Notes: a model not told the origin generated them from the sequence alone. Numbered from the stretch's first letter, positions 41,117-50,301 are shown. The stretch is 64,000 nucleotides of DNA from JAMXLG01 sp963765935 (GCA_963765935.1 CAVXXX010000001.1:1116001-1180000), one strand, 5' to 3'. Program-made: numbers and translations.

Positions 41117-42178
41117 TTACGCGAGCGTGAGGCGCGCGGCGCCGATCGTGTAGTCTGCCATGCCGTAGTAGATGTCGAAGACGCGCGGTCCCAGGTCTTC
41201 GCGGCGGTCGATGCCGGTAGGGAATACGACGTTGTCCACGATGCCGGTGCGTTCAAGTTCAGATTCCGGCGCAATGACTGGTTCGGGCGAACGGTAGAGT
41301 ACGTGATCCGGACGCTCGTAGTCTTGAATTATAATGCCGGCGCTATAGCGGAACTTCGGTTTTGCCCCGCGATTATCGAGCAGATCGACCGCATGATAGA
41401 GCGACATCCATCCTTCCGAAATGCGAACCGGCGGAGTGCCGGCGCCGATCTTGATGGATCCCCAACGATCGTCGGGCGAAAGCACGAGCGCGCTTTCCGC
41501 GACATCGAGCAGGCAATCGACATCGTGCAGCGCCGGATCGAGGGGAATGTATCCAACGCGAATCGATTCGCGATCTTGGAACGGCATGCGTTCGATCATC
41601 GGAATTGCCGCGCGTCCGTCGACGGCCGAGAGATGCAACATCGGACGGTGATAAAACGCAAACGACGGAACGCCGCGCGGTGAGACGACGGGCTCGGGAA
41701 AAAATGCGCCGTCTTTATCGTCGCCTTGCGCCATACCGGGCTGCGTGAAGCGCATCAGCCCCAAACGCTTCCAGGTCATTGCGTCATGTGAAAGCGCAAT
41801 CGCCAGGCGCGGTCCCGTCGGTCCGTATGCCGTATACATCATGACGTATTGATCGAGCATCGGAACGAAAGTGACGCGTGGATCTTCAATTCCGTAACCC
41901 GGATGCGGACGCAGTTCATACGGCGCTTCCGGTTCGAGCGCAAAGCCTTCGCGCTGAACGTCGAATCCGTCGCCCGAACGTTCGTGCACGTGCACGCGGC
42001 CGACGCGCGAAATATTCCCTTTCGCAACGGCGCGCGGAAACAGGAACAGCCGTCCATCGCGCGTGCGCGCGGAGGCGGGATTCAACACACCTTCGATTTC
42101 TGTTGGGTCACCGTCGGGGGCCATCACGAGGCCGAGGCGTTCCACCTTCGTCTCGAATTGAAGTACCGGCTCAATCAC
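41117..42178 (-). CDS. GH130-family glycoside phosphorylase/hydrolase
   Basis: 353 residues of glycoside hydrolase family 130, five-bladed propeller enzymes that cleave beta-mannosides, usually by phosphorolysis. Family parts include NPASARTRDGRLFLFPR, GYGIEDPRVTFV with the catalytic Asp, WISEGWMSLYHAVD-like and YSAGIIIQDYERP. Both phosphorylase (mannobiose, mannooligosaccharide) and hydrolase members exist and cannot be separated here. GTG start, SD GGACGA. A small membrane protein gene follows with no gap. Substrate unknown. Confidence 0.88.
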   Translation of the reverse strand: MIEPVLQFETKVERLGLVMAPDGDPTEIEGVLNPASARTRDGRLFLFPRAVAKGNISRVGRVHVHERSGDGFDVQREGFALEPEAPYELRPHPGYGIEDPRVTFVPMLDQYVMMYTAYGPTGPRLAIALSHDAMTWKRLGLMRFTQPGMAQGDDKDGAFFPEPVVSPRGVPSFAFYHRPMLHLSAVDGRAAIPMIERMPFQDRESIRVGYIPLDPALHDVDCLLDVAESALVLSPDDRWGSIKIGAGTPPVRISEGWMSLYHAVDLLDNRGAKPKFRYSAGIIIQDYERPDHVLYRSPEPVIAPESELERTGIVDNVVFPTGIDRREDLGPRVFDIYYGMADYTIGAARLTLA

Positions 42179-42234
42179 GGTGTTTTGTATCGTCCCTTTG
42201 AGGCTTCAACCTGATACCGAAATCAACGAATTAT

Positions 42235-42666
42235 TTAGGGCAGTTCCGTCTGTGCAACCGGTTCGTCCCCCGGCGTCACGACTTCTACCCGGATCCCGCG
42301 CCGATAGACGCTATTCGGGATGATCCACAGAGTGTACGTTCGGTATGCGGGGGCCGGTTCGCCGCCGTCTCCGGGGGCTGCCTCGAAGGCGACCACGCGC
42401 ACCCGCTCGTCATTTGCCCGAATGGACTCCACGATCTGCCGGTATCCCGTGCGGTCGTGCGGACCAAGCAAGAGTACGACGCCGAACTCGCCCTTGAAAC
42501 GCACCGGGGCTCTGATGCCGAGGTGGTCGAGGGATGGTTGGTCGCGAACGACGACGATTTGATTTCCGCCCAGAACCGGCGTCGTGCCGGTTGCATAGGT
42601 TTTGACGCGCACTTCCCGGCAGCCGGTCAGAAGCAACAGCGCCATCAGGGCCCACCAGCGCTTCAC
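42235..42666 (-). CDS. Small lipoprotein of unknown function
   Basis: About 143 residues with a lipobox (WWALMALLLLTGC), then a beta-rich domain: TTPVLGGNQIVVVRDQPSL, VVLLLGPHDRTGYRQIVES, VVAFEAAPGDGGE. Typical of a protease-inhibitor-like or PrcB-type domain, by eye only. GTG start at 42666; an ATG at 42702 is an alternative. Ends 57 bp before the GH130 gene on the same strand. Diverges from the gene at 42750. Confidence 0.65.
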   Translation of the reverse strand: MKRWWALMALLLLTGCREVRVKTYATGTTPVLGGNQIVVVRDQPSLDHLGIRAPVRFKGEFGVVLLLGPHDRTGYRQIVESIRANDERVRVVAFEAAPGDGGEPAPAYRTYTLWIIPNSVYRRGIRVEVVTPGDEPVAQTELP

Positions 42667-42738
42667 TGGCACCCGCTTTCGCGCGGACCGCGCAAGAGAC
42701 ATTCCCCGGCCGGTCACTCATTCGCACGCCGCGCGTTG

Positions 42739-42744
42739 TACAAT
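42739..42744 (+). promoter_or_regulatory. Possible -10 element giving a leaderless transcript
   Basis: TACAAT ends 5 nt before the ATG at 42750, so transcription would start at or next to the start codon. No convincing -35 is visible, and no Shine-Dalgarno sequence precedes this gene. Confidence 0.3.
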
Positions 42745-42749
42745 GAGTC

Positions 42750-43469
42750 ATGCTCGCGCTTGTACTGGCCATTATCACGGTAACGCCGGGCCCCTCGCCG
42801 TCACCATCAGCGTCCACGGAACCGCTGAAGACGATTATAACGGTGCGCTCCTCGCCGTTTTGCAGCCAGTTCGCGTCGCACGTCAACTCCGCGATCGATC
42901 GCGCGGTACAGAACGACAGGACGCTCGGTACCGTGATCCTGACCCTGCATTCGCAGGATCTGGCCGACAACGAATTGAGCCGTCATAACGAGATTCAACG
43001 GCTCGAGAATCTTGGCGATAGCATGTATCGCGATTATCGCAAGGGCTTGGACGAAGTCGATAAATTGCGCGAACTTGCGAAGACCGCGACCGATCAAGAA
43101 GAGCAAGCGGAGACAAAAGCCGCAGCCGATGCGCTCGGCGGTGTACTCTACCGCCAACATTTGATTCAACGCGATCTGGACGGATTTACCGCATATCTCG
43201 ACGCCGTTGACATGCAGCGCGACACGAATCGCGTGGCACTCAATCGCGAGTTCGGCGGCGCCGATATGACCGATTACTGGGCAAGCGCGCTCGGCACGAA
43301 TTACATGGTGCAGCAGCACATCAATGACGTCTCACCCACGCATCCGGCAGAGTACGACGTAGAGATGGCGGGGAACGCCTCGCGCGATTTCGAGCACCGG
43401 ATTCCCGACATTTTCCACGATGAATTGACCGCCGGCGGCCACATTACTGAAGTAAGCGAGCGCTGCTAG
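42750..43469 (+). CDS. Exported hypothetical protein
   Basis: 239 residues: a short signal-like N-terminus (LALVLAIITVTPGPSPSPSA) followed by a mostly helical domain with charged, probably coiled segments (LADNELSRHNEIQRLENLGD, YRKGLDEVDKLRELAKTATD). Cysteines occur at PFCSQF and at the penultimate SERC. No family is recognised. It precedes the ctaA-ctaB genes by 78 bp on the same strand; functional linkage is unclear. Composition and length support a real gene. Confidence 0.7.
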   Translation: MLALVLAIITVTPGPSPSPSASTEPLKTIITVRSSPFCSQFASHVNSAIDRAVQNDRTLGTVILTLHSQDLADNELSRHNEIQRLENLGDSMYRDYRKGLDEVDKLRELAKTATDQEEQAETKAAADALGGVLYRQHLIQRDLDGFTAYLDAVDMQRDTNRVALNREFGGADMTDYWASALGTNYMVQQHINDVSPTHPAEYDVEMAGNASRDFEHRIPDIFHDELTAGGHITEVSERC

Positions 43470-43499
43470 GAGTCCCCTTCTCCAGCTCGGTAAGACGCC

Positions 43500-43525
43500 T
43501 GTCGTTGCCCGATTACTACTCGGGC
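43500..43525 (+). repeat. Inverted repeat upstream of ctaA
   Basis: GCCCGA and TCGGGC, separated by 7 nt (TTACTAC), form a 6-bp hairpin within 43507-43525, in the 78-bp gap before ctaA. It could terminate the upstream gene weakly or serve as a binding site. TAAAAT, a possible -10, follows at 43534-43539, 8 nt before the ctaA ATG. Confidence 0.35.
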
Positions 43526-43547
43526 GCGTAGGCTAAAATTCACTCTG

Positions 43548-44447
43548 ATGAAGACTCTGCGACGTCTTTCGGCGGCGGCGGTGGTTGTCGCGCTCGGTAC
43601 GGTCATGCTCGGCAGCTGGACGCGTATCAACGGCGCGGGAATGACGTGTCCGGATTGGCCCCTCTGTCACGGAATGCTGGTGCCGTCACTCGCCAACGGG
43701 ACGGTGTGGGAATGGACCCACCGTCTTTTTGCGTTTTGTGTCGCACCACTGGTAATTGCGGTTATGATCGCCGCGTGGCGCGTTCGCGACCGCTCGCCGT
43801 TCGTTTCGCCGGCACTCGGCGCGATCGGCGCGCTCTTCGTCGTGCAATGTCTGCTCGGTGCGGCGACCGTGCATCTTTCAAACAGTCCGATGTCCGTCGT
43901 CCTGCATTGGGGTACGGCGATGGCATTTATCGCATCGCTCGTTGCAATGATGCTTTTTGCCGACGAATCAGCCGCATCACGCTCGCAGGCTGCCGACGTG
44001 TCGCTGCTCGGCGTGCTCTCGGGCACCGCTCTCGTTGCGTTCGTCACGATGTGCATCGGCGCGTATGTAAGCTCGAGCGGCGCCGGACTCGCGTGTCTCT
44101 CGATTCCGAATTGCGCGGGCAACGTCGTCGTGTATAACGAAGGGCAGTACGTGCAGATGCTTCATCGGATCGTCGCCGGCGGAACGTTTCTTTGCGCGGT
44201 CGTTTCGTTCGCGCTCGCCTGGCTGCGACCGGTAAGTGTGCGCGTTCGCATTGCCGTCAGCGCGGGGCTGCTGCTCGTCTTCGTGCAAGTGCTCTTGGGA
44301 TTGCTCAACGTCGCACTGCGTTTGCCGATGGACTTGCGCGAAGCGCACGCTTTTAATGCGGCGCTCGTCTTCCTCTCGTTCGTCGTCGCTGCGCTCTTGT
44401 GCGCGATGGACGCGTACGCGACCCGTGCAAGCCGGGCGGTTGTCTAG
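43548..44447 (+). CDS. ctaA: Heme A synthase CtaA
   Basis: 299 residues, eight membrane helices. It hydroxylates heme O to heme A for cytochrome oxidase. The heme-ligand histidines lie in WEWTHRLFA (H58), VVLHWGTA, MLHRIVAG and LREAHAFN. The extracytoplasmic cysteine pair TCPDWPLC (C34, C40) and a second pair (ACLSIPNC) are typical of the Bacillus-type enzyme. It sits one base before ctaB, which makes heme O, and supplies the caa3 oxidase encoded at 51-54 kb on the other strand. Confidence 0.94.
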   Translation: MKTLRRLSAAAVVVALGTVMLGSWTRINGAGMTCPDWPLCHGMLVPSLANGTVWEWTHRLFAFCVAPLVIAVMIAAWRVRDRSPFVSPALGAIGALFVVQCLLGAATVHLSNSPMSVVLHWGTAMAFIASLVAMMLFADESAASRSQAADVSLLGVLSGTALVAFVTMCIGAYVSSSGAGLACLSIPNCAGNVVVYNEGQYVQMLHRIVAGGTFLCAVVSFALAWLRPVSVRVRIAVSAGLLLVFVQVLLGLLNVALRLPMDLREAHAFNAALVFLSFVVAALLCAMDAYATRASRAVV

Positions 44448-44448
44448 C

Positions 44449-45312
44449 GTGAGCGCCGTCATTCGTGACTATTTTGAATTAGCCAAGCCGCGGATCATCG
44501 TGTTGCTGCTCGTTACGACAGCCGCGGCGATGATCATGGCAGCGCGCGGTATTCCGCCGCTCGCGTTGACGTTGTGGACGTTACTCGGCGGCGCGCTTGC
44601 CGCCGGTTCGGCGGGAGCGCTCAATTGCGTTTATGACTCGGATATCGACGGTCTCATGCGGCGTACGATGCAGCGACCGATTCCGCAAGGACGAGTGAGC
44701 GTTCGCAGCGCGACGATCTACGCGGTCATCCTCGGCATTGCGGCGTTTGCGATTCTCTTCTTCCTCGTCAATCCGCTCGCGGCGTGGTTGTCGCTTGCCG
44801 GCAATGTGTACTACGTCGTGATTTATACGATGTGGCTCAAGCGTCTCACGCCGCTTAATATCGTCATCGGCGGTGCGGCGGGATCGGTTCCTCCGCTCGT
44901 CGGCTGGGCGGCGGTAACGCATCAAATCGGCGGTCCCGCGCTGGGACTTTTTGCGCTTATCTTTCTCTGGACGCCGCCCCACTTTTGGTCGCTTGCGCTC
45001 ATGACCGAGACCGATTATGACAAAGCGAAGATCCCGATGATGCCAAATGTGAGTGGCGAAGAGCGCACGAAGCGCGAAATCATCTATTACACGATTCTGC
45101 TGGTCGTTGCATCCGTTATTCTTTATCCGCTTCACATCATGGGTGCGGTGTACACGGCGGCAGCCGTCGTTCTCGGCGGAATTTTTCTTTACGACACCGT
45201 GCGCACGTGGAAAGATACAGGGACGACGTGGGCGCGGCGCACCTTTAAGTTCTCCTTGCTCTACCTTGCACTGATGTGCTTGGTGATGGTTGTAGATCGA
45301 ATCATTGCGTGA
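44449..45312 (+). CDS. ctaB: Protoheme IX farnesyltransferase CtaB
   Basis: 287 residues of the UbiA prenyltransferase superfamily. The first Asp-rich motif is NCVYDSDIDGLMRRT and the second DYDKAKIPMMPNV; PIPQGRVS and WTPPHFWSLAL are CtaB hallmarks. It attaches farnesyl to heme B to give heme O. I start at GTG 44449, one base after the ctaA stop, since a longer frame upstream only mirrors ctaA. The end overlaps the MFS gene start by 8 bp, so translation is coupled. Confidence 0.94.
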   Translation: MSAVIRDYFELAKPRIIVLLLVTTAAAMIMAARGIPPLALTLWTLLGGALAAGSAGALNCVYDSDIDGLMRRTMQRPIPQGRVSVRSATIYAVILGIAAFAILFFLVNPLAAWLSLAGNVYYVVIYTMWLKRLTPLNIVIGGAAGSVPPLVGWAAVTHQIGGPALGLFALIFLWTPPHFWSLALMTETDYDKAKIPMMPNVSGEERTKREIIYYTILLVVASVILYPLHIMGAVYTAAAVVLGGIFLYDTVRTWKDTGTTWARRTFKFSLLYLALMCLVMVVDRIIA

Positions 45313-46678
45313 TACTCGCGCGGTAGCGGGACACGAGCTCGATCGCTCGGCGATTCCGTTACTGCTAACCCTCGCGCTCGGCGTGTTCGCCGGCGCACTC
45401 GACCTCGGTGTTCTCTCACCGGCCCTTCCCGCGCTCGGCCGCGAATTCGGTGTAGCGACCGGCGATCTGGCGTGGATATTCACGCTGTACCTGCTCGTAA
45501 ACGTCGCCTCGATCGCGATTGCAAGCACGCTTGCGGACCGCTACGGCCGCCGTCGCGTCTATATCAGTTGCGTTTCCCTCTTTGCGCTCGGCAGCATCGT
45601 CGCCGTGCTCGCGCCGAGTTATCCGATCTTTCTGTTCGCGCGCGCACTCCAAGCGCTCGGCGCGGGCGGCATTTTCCCCGTTGCGACGGCCGCGATCGGC
45701 GACGTTGTTCCCAAAGAGCGGCGCGGTGCGGCACTTGGACTGGTTGCCGCGACGTGGGGACTCGCCGCGGTGATCGGGCCTACGTTCGGCGGACTCGTGA
45801 CCCATTTCGTATCGTGGCGCTGGATCTTCGCGTTCAACTTTCCACTCGCGGCAATTGTGGTGTGGCTTGCGCGCCGCAACGTTCCGAAGTCTGCGCCCCA
45901 CGTACGCGGTCCGCTCGATGCCGGCGGTTTGGCGTTGCTCTGCATCGGTTTACTGCTCGTAATGGACGGTCTTACGACCGCGCGTATCTCCGCGGCGCTT
46001 CCCGGACTCGTCGCGCTCGGCATCTTCGCGTGGTGGGAACGGCGCGCGCGCAATCCGATCGTGCCGGCATCGGTCGTAACGAGCCCTCAACTCGTGAAAA
46101 CGTACCTGCTCGAGATTGCAATCGGCGTGCTCGAAGGTTCGCTCTTTTTCATTCCGGCGGTGCTCGTCGGCGCGCAAGGCATGTCATACGCGGCAGCGGG
46201 TTTGATCGCCGCGCTCGGTGCCGCAATGTTCGTCGTCGTCATTCCGCTCTCGGGACGCGCGCTGGACCGAATCGGAAGCCGCAACGTGCTCTTAGCCGGC
46301 ACGCTGCTCACCGAAATCGGCCTTGCAATTTTTGCCTTGGGGTTTCGTTCGTTACCGCTAACGCTGGTCGCGATGATCGTCGCGGGGTGCGGATTCGGCG
46401 CGCTGCTCGGTGCGCCGACGCGCTACATCGTGACGAACGAAACGGGAGAACGCACGCGCGCAACGGCCGTGGGACTGCTCAGTCAAGCGCTCATTGTCGG
46501 ACAAATCCTCGGCGGCTCACTTGCAGGCGGTGTCATCGGCCTCGCTACGAACGAACTGCAAGGCTATCAAGATGCGTACTTTTGTTTCTGCGGTGTCGCG
46601 CTCGCAGCATTGATCATCTCCTCGATGTTGAAGTCGCGGCGAGACGAACGGCGCGTACCACTCGAGGAAGCGGCGTAG
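45305..46678 (+). CDS. MFS transporter, DHA2 (14-helix) drug-efflux type
   Basis: 457 residues with about 14 helices. Motif A is LADRYGRRRVY after helix 2, and the motif C region is GLAAVIGPTFGGLV with the following WRWIFAFNFP, both characteristic of the DHA2/EmrB-QacA branch. It probably exports drugs or metabolites by proton antiport. It starts with TTG inside the ctaB end; other start codons in this frame are rare. Its link to heme A synthesis is unclear. The C-terminal tail is basic then acidic (KSRRDERRVPLEEAA). Confidence 0.88.
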   Translation: MRDTRAVAGHELDRSAIPLLLTLALGVFAGALDLGVLSPALPALGREFGVATGDLAWIFTLYLLVNVASIAIASTLADRYGRRRVYISCVSLFALGSIVAVLAPSYPIFLFARALQALGAGGIFPVATAAIGDVVPKERRGAALGLVAATWGLAAVIGPTFGGLVTHFVSWRWIFAFNFPLAAIVVWLARRNVPKSAPHVRGPLDAGGLALLCIGLLLVMDGLTTARISAALPGLVALGIFAWWERRARNPIVPASVVTSPQLVKTYLLEIAIGVLEGSLFFIPAVLVGAQGMSYAAAGLIAALGAAMFVVVIPLSGRALDRIGSRNVLLAGTLLTEIGLAIFALGFRSLPLTLVAMIVAGCGFGALLGAPTRYIVTNETGERTRATAVGLLSQALIVGQILGGSLAGGVIGLATNELQGYQDAYFCFCGVALAALIISSMLKSRRDERRVPLEEAA

Positions 46679-46751
46679 AACGTATCATTGATACCGCGCG
46701 CTCACCTCGCACGCGGGATCGCTCCGATGTTCACCTAAGTATGGGAAGGCT

Positions 46752-48398
46752 ATGCCCAACCATACCGTCACCAACCAGCCGCCGCCGCTTCAAGATTACA
46801 ACGTTTTTCTGAGCGATCGCGCGTTACGTGAGGGCGTCGCGCGCGAGACGCGCGGTTTCGATGCGACCGAACTGGAAGAGCTGGGCGAGCTAGCCGGAAA
46901 ACCTGACGTGATTCAGCTCGGATTCGACGCAAACGAGAATCCGCCGCAACTCCACACCCATGACCGCTACGGTAACCGCATCGACGAAGTGCGCTTTCAT
47001 CCGGCATGGCACGTGCTCATGGCTACCGCGGCAGCGCGAGGACTACACGCCGCTCCGTGGATCGATCCGATGCCGCATGCGCACATTCGCCGCGCCGCGA
47101 AATTCTTCGTTTGGTCGCAAGTCGAAGGTGGACACGGCTGTCCGATCTCAATGACATACGCTTCTGTTCCGGCGCTACGCCACAACGAATCCCTTGCCGG
47201 CGAATGGCTCCCGAAGTTTGCTGCGCGCACATACGATCCGCGACTGTTGCCGATTGCGGAAAAGAGCAGCGCGATCTGCGGCATGGGCATGACCGAGAAG
47301 CAAGGCGGAAGCGACGTACGTGCCAATCAAACCCGCGCCACGCGAACGTCAATCGACGGCGCCTACGCGCTCAACGGGCACAAATGGTTCTGCTCGGCGC
47401 CGATGAGCGACGCATTTCTCGTGCTCGCGCAAGCCGACGGCGGACTCTCGTGCTTCTTCGTGCCGCGCGTGCTCGGGGATGGTTCGCGCAATCCGTTTGC
47501 GATCCAGCGGCTCAAAGATAAACTCGGCAACCGCAGCAATGCGTCGAGCGAAGTTGAGTTTAATGGAACGCTCGCATGGCTCATTGGTGAAGAGGGCCGC
47601 GGCGTCAACACGATCGTCGAGATGGTCAATCAAACGCGCCTCGATTGCATCATCGGTTCCGCTGCGCTCTTGCGCCAGGCGCTTGCGCAGGCGATCCACC
47701 ACTCGATGTACCGGCGCACGTTCGGAGCACGCCTTATCGATCACGTGCTGATGCAAAACGTGCTCGCCGATCTCGCGCTCGAATCCGAAGCCGCTACGGT
47801 GCTGATGCTGCGGTTGGCGCGAACCGTCGACGAATCGGCGGAAAACCCGCACGCTGCCGCGTTGAAACGCATCGGCACGGCGGTCGGCAAGTATTACATT
47901 TGCAAGCGGGCGCCGATGGCCACGGCTGAAGCGCTCGAGTGTCTCGGCGGGAACGGGTACGTCGAAGAATCGATCATGCCGCGCCTTTATCGGGAAGCAC
48001 CGCTCAACTCGATTTGGGAAGGCTCGGGCAATATCAACGCCCTCGACGTTCTGCGCATCACGCAAAAGCAGCCGGAAGCCGTTGAAGCGTTGCGCATCGA
48101 ATTGGCGCCGGCGCTCGAGGACCGCCGCGTCGCCCAAGCCGTTCGTGCGCTCGAGGCTGATTTGCGGGACCGCGACAGCATTGAATGGCGCGCTCGCTCG
48201 CTTGTCGAGCGCATGGCCATCCTCTGGCAAGCATCGCTGTTACTGCAACATGCACCAAATTATGTGAGCGACGGGTTCATCGCGAGCCGCCTCTCAGGAG
48301 AATCCGGGCATACGTTGGGTACGTTACCAATCAAGACTGCGTTGAAAGGCATCGTTCAGCGCGCGGCTCCTATTGCACATGAAACAGCGGCTGTTTGA
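46752..48398 (+). CDS. aidB: AidB-like acyl-CoA dehydrogenase
   Basis: 548 residues, matching AidB (541) in length and domain order rather than shorter acyl-CoA dehydrogenases. N-terminal PPPLQDYNVFLSDRALREGV, FAD-binding GMGMTEKQGGSDVRANQT, the GRGVNTIVEMVNQTRLD helix and LNSIWEGSGNINALDVLR are all AidB-type. E. coli AidB protects DNA from alkylation and binds DNA; related enzymes oxidise isovaleryl-CoA. No ada or alkB gene is nearby. ATG 46752 follows GGAAGG. Its end overlaps the next small membrane protein gene by 20 bp. Confidence 0.9.
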   Translation: MPNHTVTNQPPPLQDYNVFLSDRALREGVARETRGFDATELEELGELAGKPDVIQLGFDANENPPQLHTHDRYGNRIDEVRFHPAWHVLMATAAARGLHAAPWIDPMPHAHIRRAAKFFVWSQVEGGHGCPISMTYASVPALRHNESLAGEWLPKFAARTYDPRLLPIAEKSSAICGMGMTEKQGGSDVRANQTRATRTSIDGAYALNGHKWFCSAPMSDAFLVLAQADGGLSCFFVPRVLGDGSRNPFAIQRLKDKLGNRSNASSEVEFNGTLAWLIGEEGRGVNTIVEMVNQTRLDCIIGSAALLRQALAQAIHHSMYRRTFGARLIDHVLMQNVLADLALESEAATVLMLRLARTVDESAENPHAAALKRIGTAVGKYYICKRAPMATAEALECLGGNGYVEESIMPRLYREAPLNSIWEGSGNINALDVLRITQKQPEAVEALRIELAPALEDRRVAQAVRALEADLRDRDSIEWRARSLVERMAILWQASLLLQHAPNYVSDGFIASRLSGESGHTLGTLPIKTALKGIVQRAAPIAHETAAV

Positions 48399-48972
48399 CC
48401 GGCGCACGCGCCAACTCGCTCATCGTTCCTGGACCGACCGCGAACGTCTGATTGTGTGGCGCGGCCTCACCGGCCGTTTCGCAATCGCAATCGAACCGCT
48501 GCTCGGCATCATCTTCATGGTTTTTCTCACGTGGGGCATCGTCTATCGCGCGCAGCACGTGCCCGCTGACCGCGATCTCATCAAGATTGCATGGATCTTC
48601 GGTTTAGGTGCAATCGCGTTTCTCGGGTACTTTGTCGCGGTGCTTGTCACGCCGTTTGCGGCGTATCTGCAGACATTCAAGCCGATCTTCATTGTCGACG
48701 GCTACGTTCGCTATCGCAAAAAAGATGCGACCTCCGAAATCGACGCGAGCGGCTACGTGGCAACGCTTTTCGAAGATCAGTCGGTCGCGTGTGAGTGGGA
48801 ATGCTACGGCAAGAAAGAATTACCCGATCTCACGATTCCCGCGATGGTGGAATTCTCGCAATATGCCGGCATCCACAAAATTGACGGAAAATCAACGGGA
48901 CTCATTCCCGACGAAATTCCCATCCTCGCCATCGGCATCGCACCCCGCAAAGGCCCGCACCCCGACACGTAG
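48379..48972 (+). CDS. Two-helix membrane protein of unknown function
   Basis: About 197 residues. A basic N-terminus is followed by two helices (AIEPLLGIIFMVFLTWGIV and IAWIFGLGAIAFLGYFVAVLV) and a soluble C-terminal domain (PIFIVDGYVRYRKKD, ECYGKKELPDLTIPAMVEF). No family recognised. ATG 48379 lies inside the end of the aidB-like gene, so the two are probably translated together. It converges on the anti-sigma gene, with 14 bp between stops. Function unknown. Confidence 0.7.
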   Translation: MKQRLFDRRTRQLAHRSWTDRERLIVWRGLTGRFAIAIEPLLGIIFMVFLTWGIVYRAQHVPADRDLIKIAWIFGLGAIAFLGYFVAVLVTPFAAYLQTFKPIFIVDGYVRYRKKDATSEIDASGYVATLFEDQSVACEWECYGKKELPDLTIPAMVEFSQYAGIHKIDGKSTGLIPDEIPILAIGIAPRKGPHPDT

Positions 48973-48986
48973 CGTTGAGACTGCGG

Positions 48987-49700
48987 TTAGCCGCCCATCG
49001 CGTGGCGAATTTCTTGCAGTTGGGCTTGCGTGATCGCGCCCGGCGTGCCGAGGAGCCTAACGCGTGTGCCGTTCTGCACCCAGATTTCCGTCAGCGCGCG
49101 CACTTGCATGGCGCCCCGTGGGGGCTCTCCGGCCGGAGGCCGCGCTAGCGCGGTTGTACCAACGGGATGAACCGTTATTGCGAGATTCGCCGGTGGGGAT
49201 GATGCTGCGGTTTCGACGATCGTAAGTGCGGGCAACGCCGTGAATCCGGGTTTCGGACCCGCCACGCCTTGCGAATATTGAATCAAAAGCTGCGCACTTC
49301 CGGGATCTCCCGCAACGGAGATTTCACGAATCATCGGTTGAACGGTGAGCGGCACACCGCTCGGTGGAATCACTCGAAACGGCAGATCCCTCGCGGCTTG
49401 CGCGATCGTTGCTTCACGATCCGTTGCCGGCGTCATTTGTCCGTTGCGTTCCAGGAACAACTGCATCGCGTTTTGCACGTCCGCAATAAGTGCGGGAAAT
49501 GCCGGTGCGGCCCATGCAACCAGAACGATTGCGGTAACCGCAGCAAACGCATACTGACGCCACCACGGCAGCGTTGCGACGCGTCTGCTGCGCGGTGAGC
49601 GCCGTTCTATCGCTTGCCGGTCAAACGGCGGAACATCGATCGCGTCGCCGTACGTGCGCGCGAGTTTGGCGAACGGCTCATTTTGCGATTTGCGGTTCAT
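48987..49700 (-). CDS. Probable anti-sigma factor
   Basis: About 237 residues: a cytoplasmic N-terminal part of about 55 residues (FAKLARTYGDAIDVPPFDRQ), one membrane helix (YAFAAVTAIVLVAWAAPAFPAL) and a periplasmic domain with beta-rich segments (LPFRVIPPSGVPLTVQPMI, TEIWVQNGTRVRLLG). No zinc-type HxxxCxxC motif is present. The role is inferred mainly from position: it overlaps the ECF sigma gene by 23 bp and shares its strand. ATG 49700 follows AAAGGA. It could alternatively be another sigma-linked membrane protein. Confidence 0.7.
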   Translation of the reverse strand: MNRKSQNEPFAKLARTYGDAIDVPPFDRQAIERRSPRSRRVATLPWWRQYAFAAVTAIVLVAWAAPAFPALIADVQNAMQLFLERNGQMTPATDREATIAQAARDLPFRVIPPSGVPLTVQPMIREISVAGDPGSAQLLIQYSQGVAGPKPGFTALPALTIVETAASSPPANLAITVHPVGTTALARPPAGEPPRGAMQVRALTEIWVQNGTRVRLLGTPGAITQAQLQEIRHAMGG

Positions 49701-50199
49701 GTGCAGTCCTTTCAGCAATAGCTGATGCATCGTCAGGCGCAATTAATCGGCGCAGCCGTCGACGCGCCGCGAGCAGGCGTAAGCGCACGGCGAGCGGGCT
49801 CGATCCCACGACGTTCGCGATTTCTGCGGTCGAAAGTTGAACGTAATAAAACAGGAGTACCGCAAGCCGTGCGTGTTCATCTAGTTGATCGATGGCACGG
49901 CGAACATCGATGCGATCGTCGGGTGCATCGAACGGTTCGTGCGGCTCATCGACGATTGGAACGAACGTACGCCGCCGGATGCGCGCTCGCGCTTCATTGA
50001 CGACGATCCGATAGAACCACGCTGGAAAGGCACTCAGATTGCGCAGTGAATCACTTGCTCGTAGCGCACGCGCGCATGCTTCTTGCGCGGCGTCTTCGGC
50101 GTCGTTAGGATCGCGCAGAATCGTCCACGCAATCCGGTAGGCTTGCGGCCAGGCGTCTTCGAGTAGGCGCCCCATGGTCGAGGGGTTTGTCCTTTGCAT
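49678..50199 (-). CDS. ECF-family RNA polymerase sigma factor
   Basis: 173 residues with sigma2 (RIAWTILRDPNDAEDAAQEACARAL, FPAWFYRIVVNEARAR) and sigma4 (LLFYYVQLSTAEIANVVGSS, RLRLLAARRRLRRL) regions and no sigma3. It directs transcription of an unknown regulon, probably held in check by the overlapping membrane anti-sigma. ATG 50199 has no perfect SD; an ATG at about 50175 is an alternative. Diverges from the small gene at 50302. Confidence 0.9.
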   Translation of the reverse strand: MQRTNPSTMGRLLEDAWPQAYRIAWTILRDPNDAEDAAQEACARALRASDSLRNLSAFPAWFYRIVVNEARARIRRRTFVPIVDEPHEPFDAPDDRIDVRRAIDQLDEHARLAVLLFYYVQLSTAEIANVVGSSPLAVRLRLLAARRRLRRLIAPDDASAIAERTAHEPQIAK

Positions 50200-50301
50200 C
50201 GCACTACTAAGATGCGCGAACCTAGCGCTTTGTTTTGTCGCGCCAGGATTTTTTTAGCCAGCCCAGGTGGCGCCAACCAAGCGACCGGTGTCGAAGGTAC
50301 G

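Noticed and set aside
44581..45528. Long minus-strand frame opposite ctaB
   Set aside because: Arg/Asn/His-rich; ctaB motifs on the plus strand are complete.
45472..46812. 446-codon plus-strand frame inside the MFS gene
   Set aside because: Reads as Arg-rich repeats; the other plus frame gives a 14-helix transporter with motifs A and C.
47349..48230. Minus-strand frame opposite aidB
   Set aside because: No recognised domain, and aidB is intact across the region.
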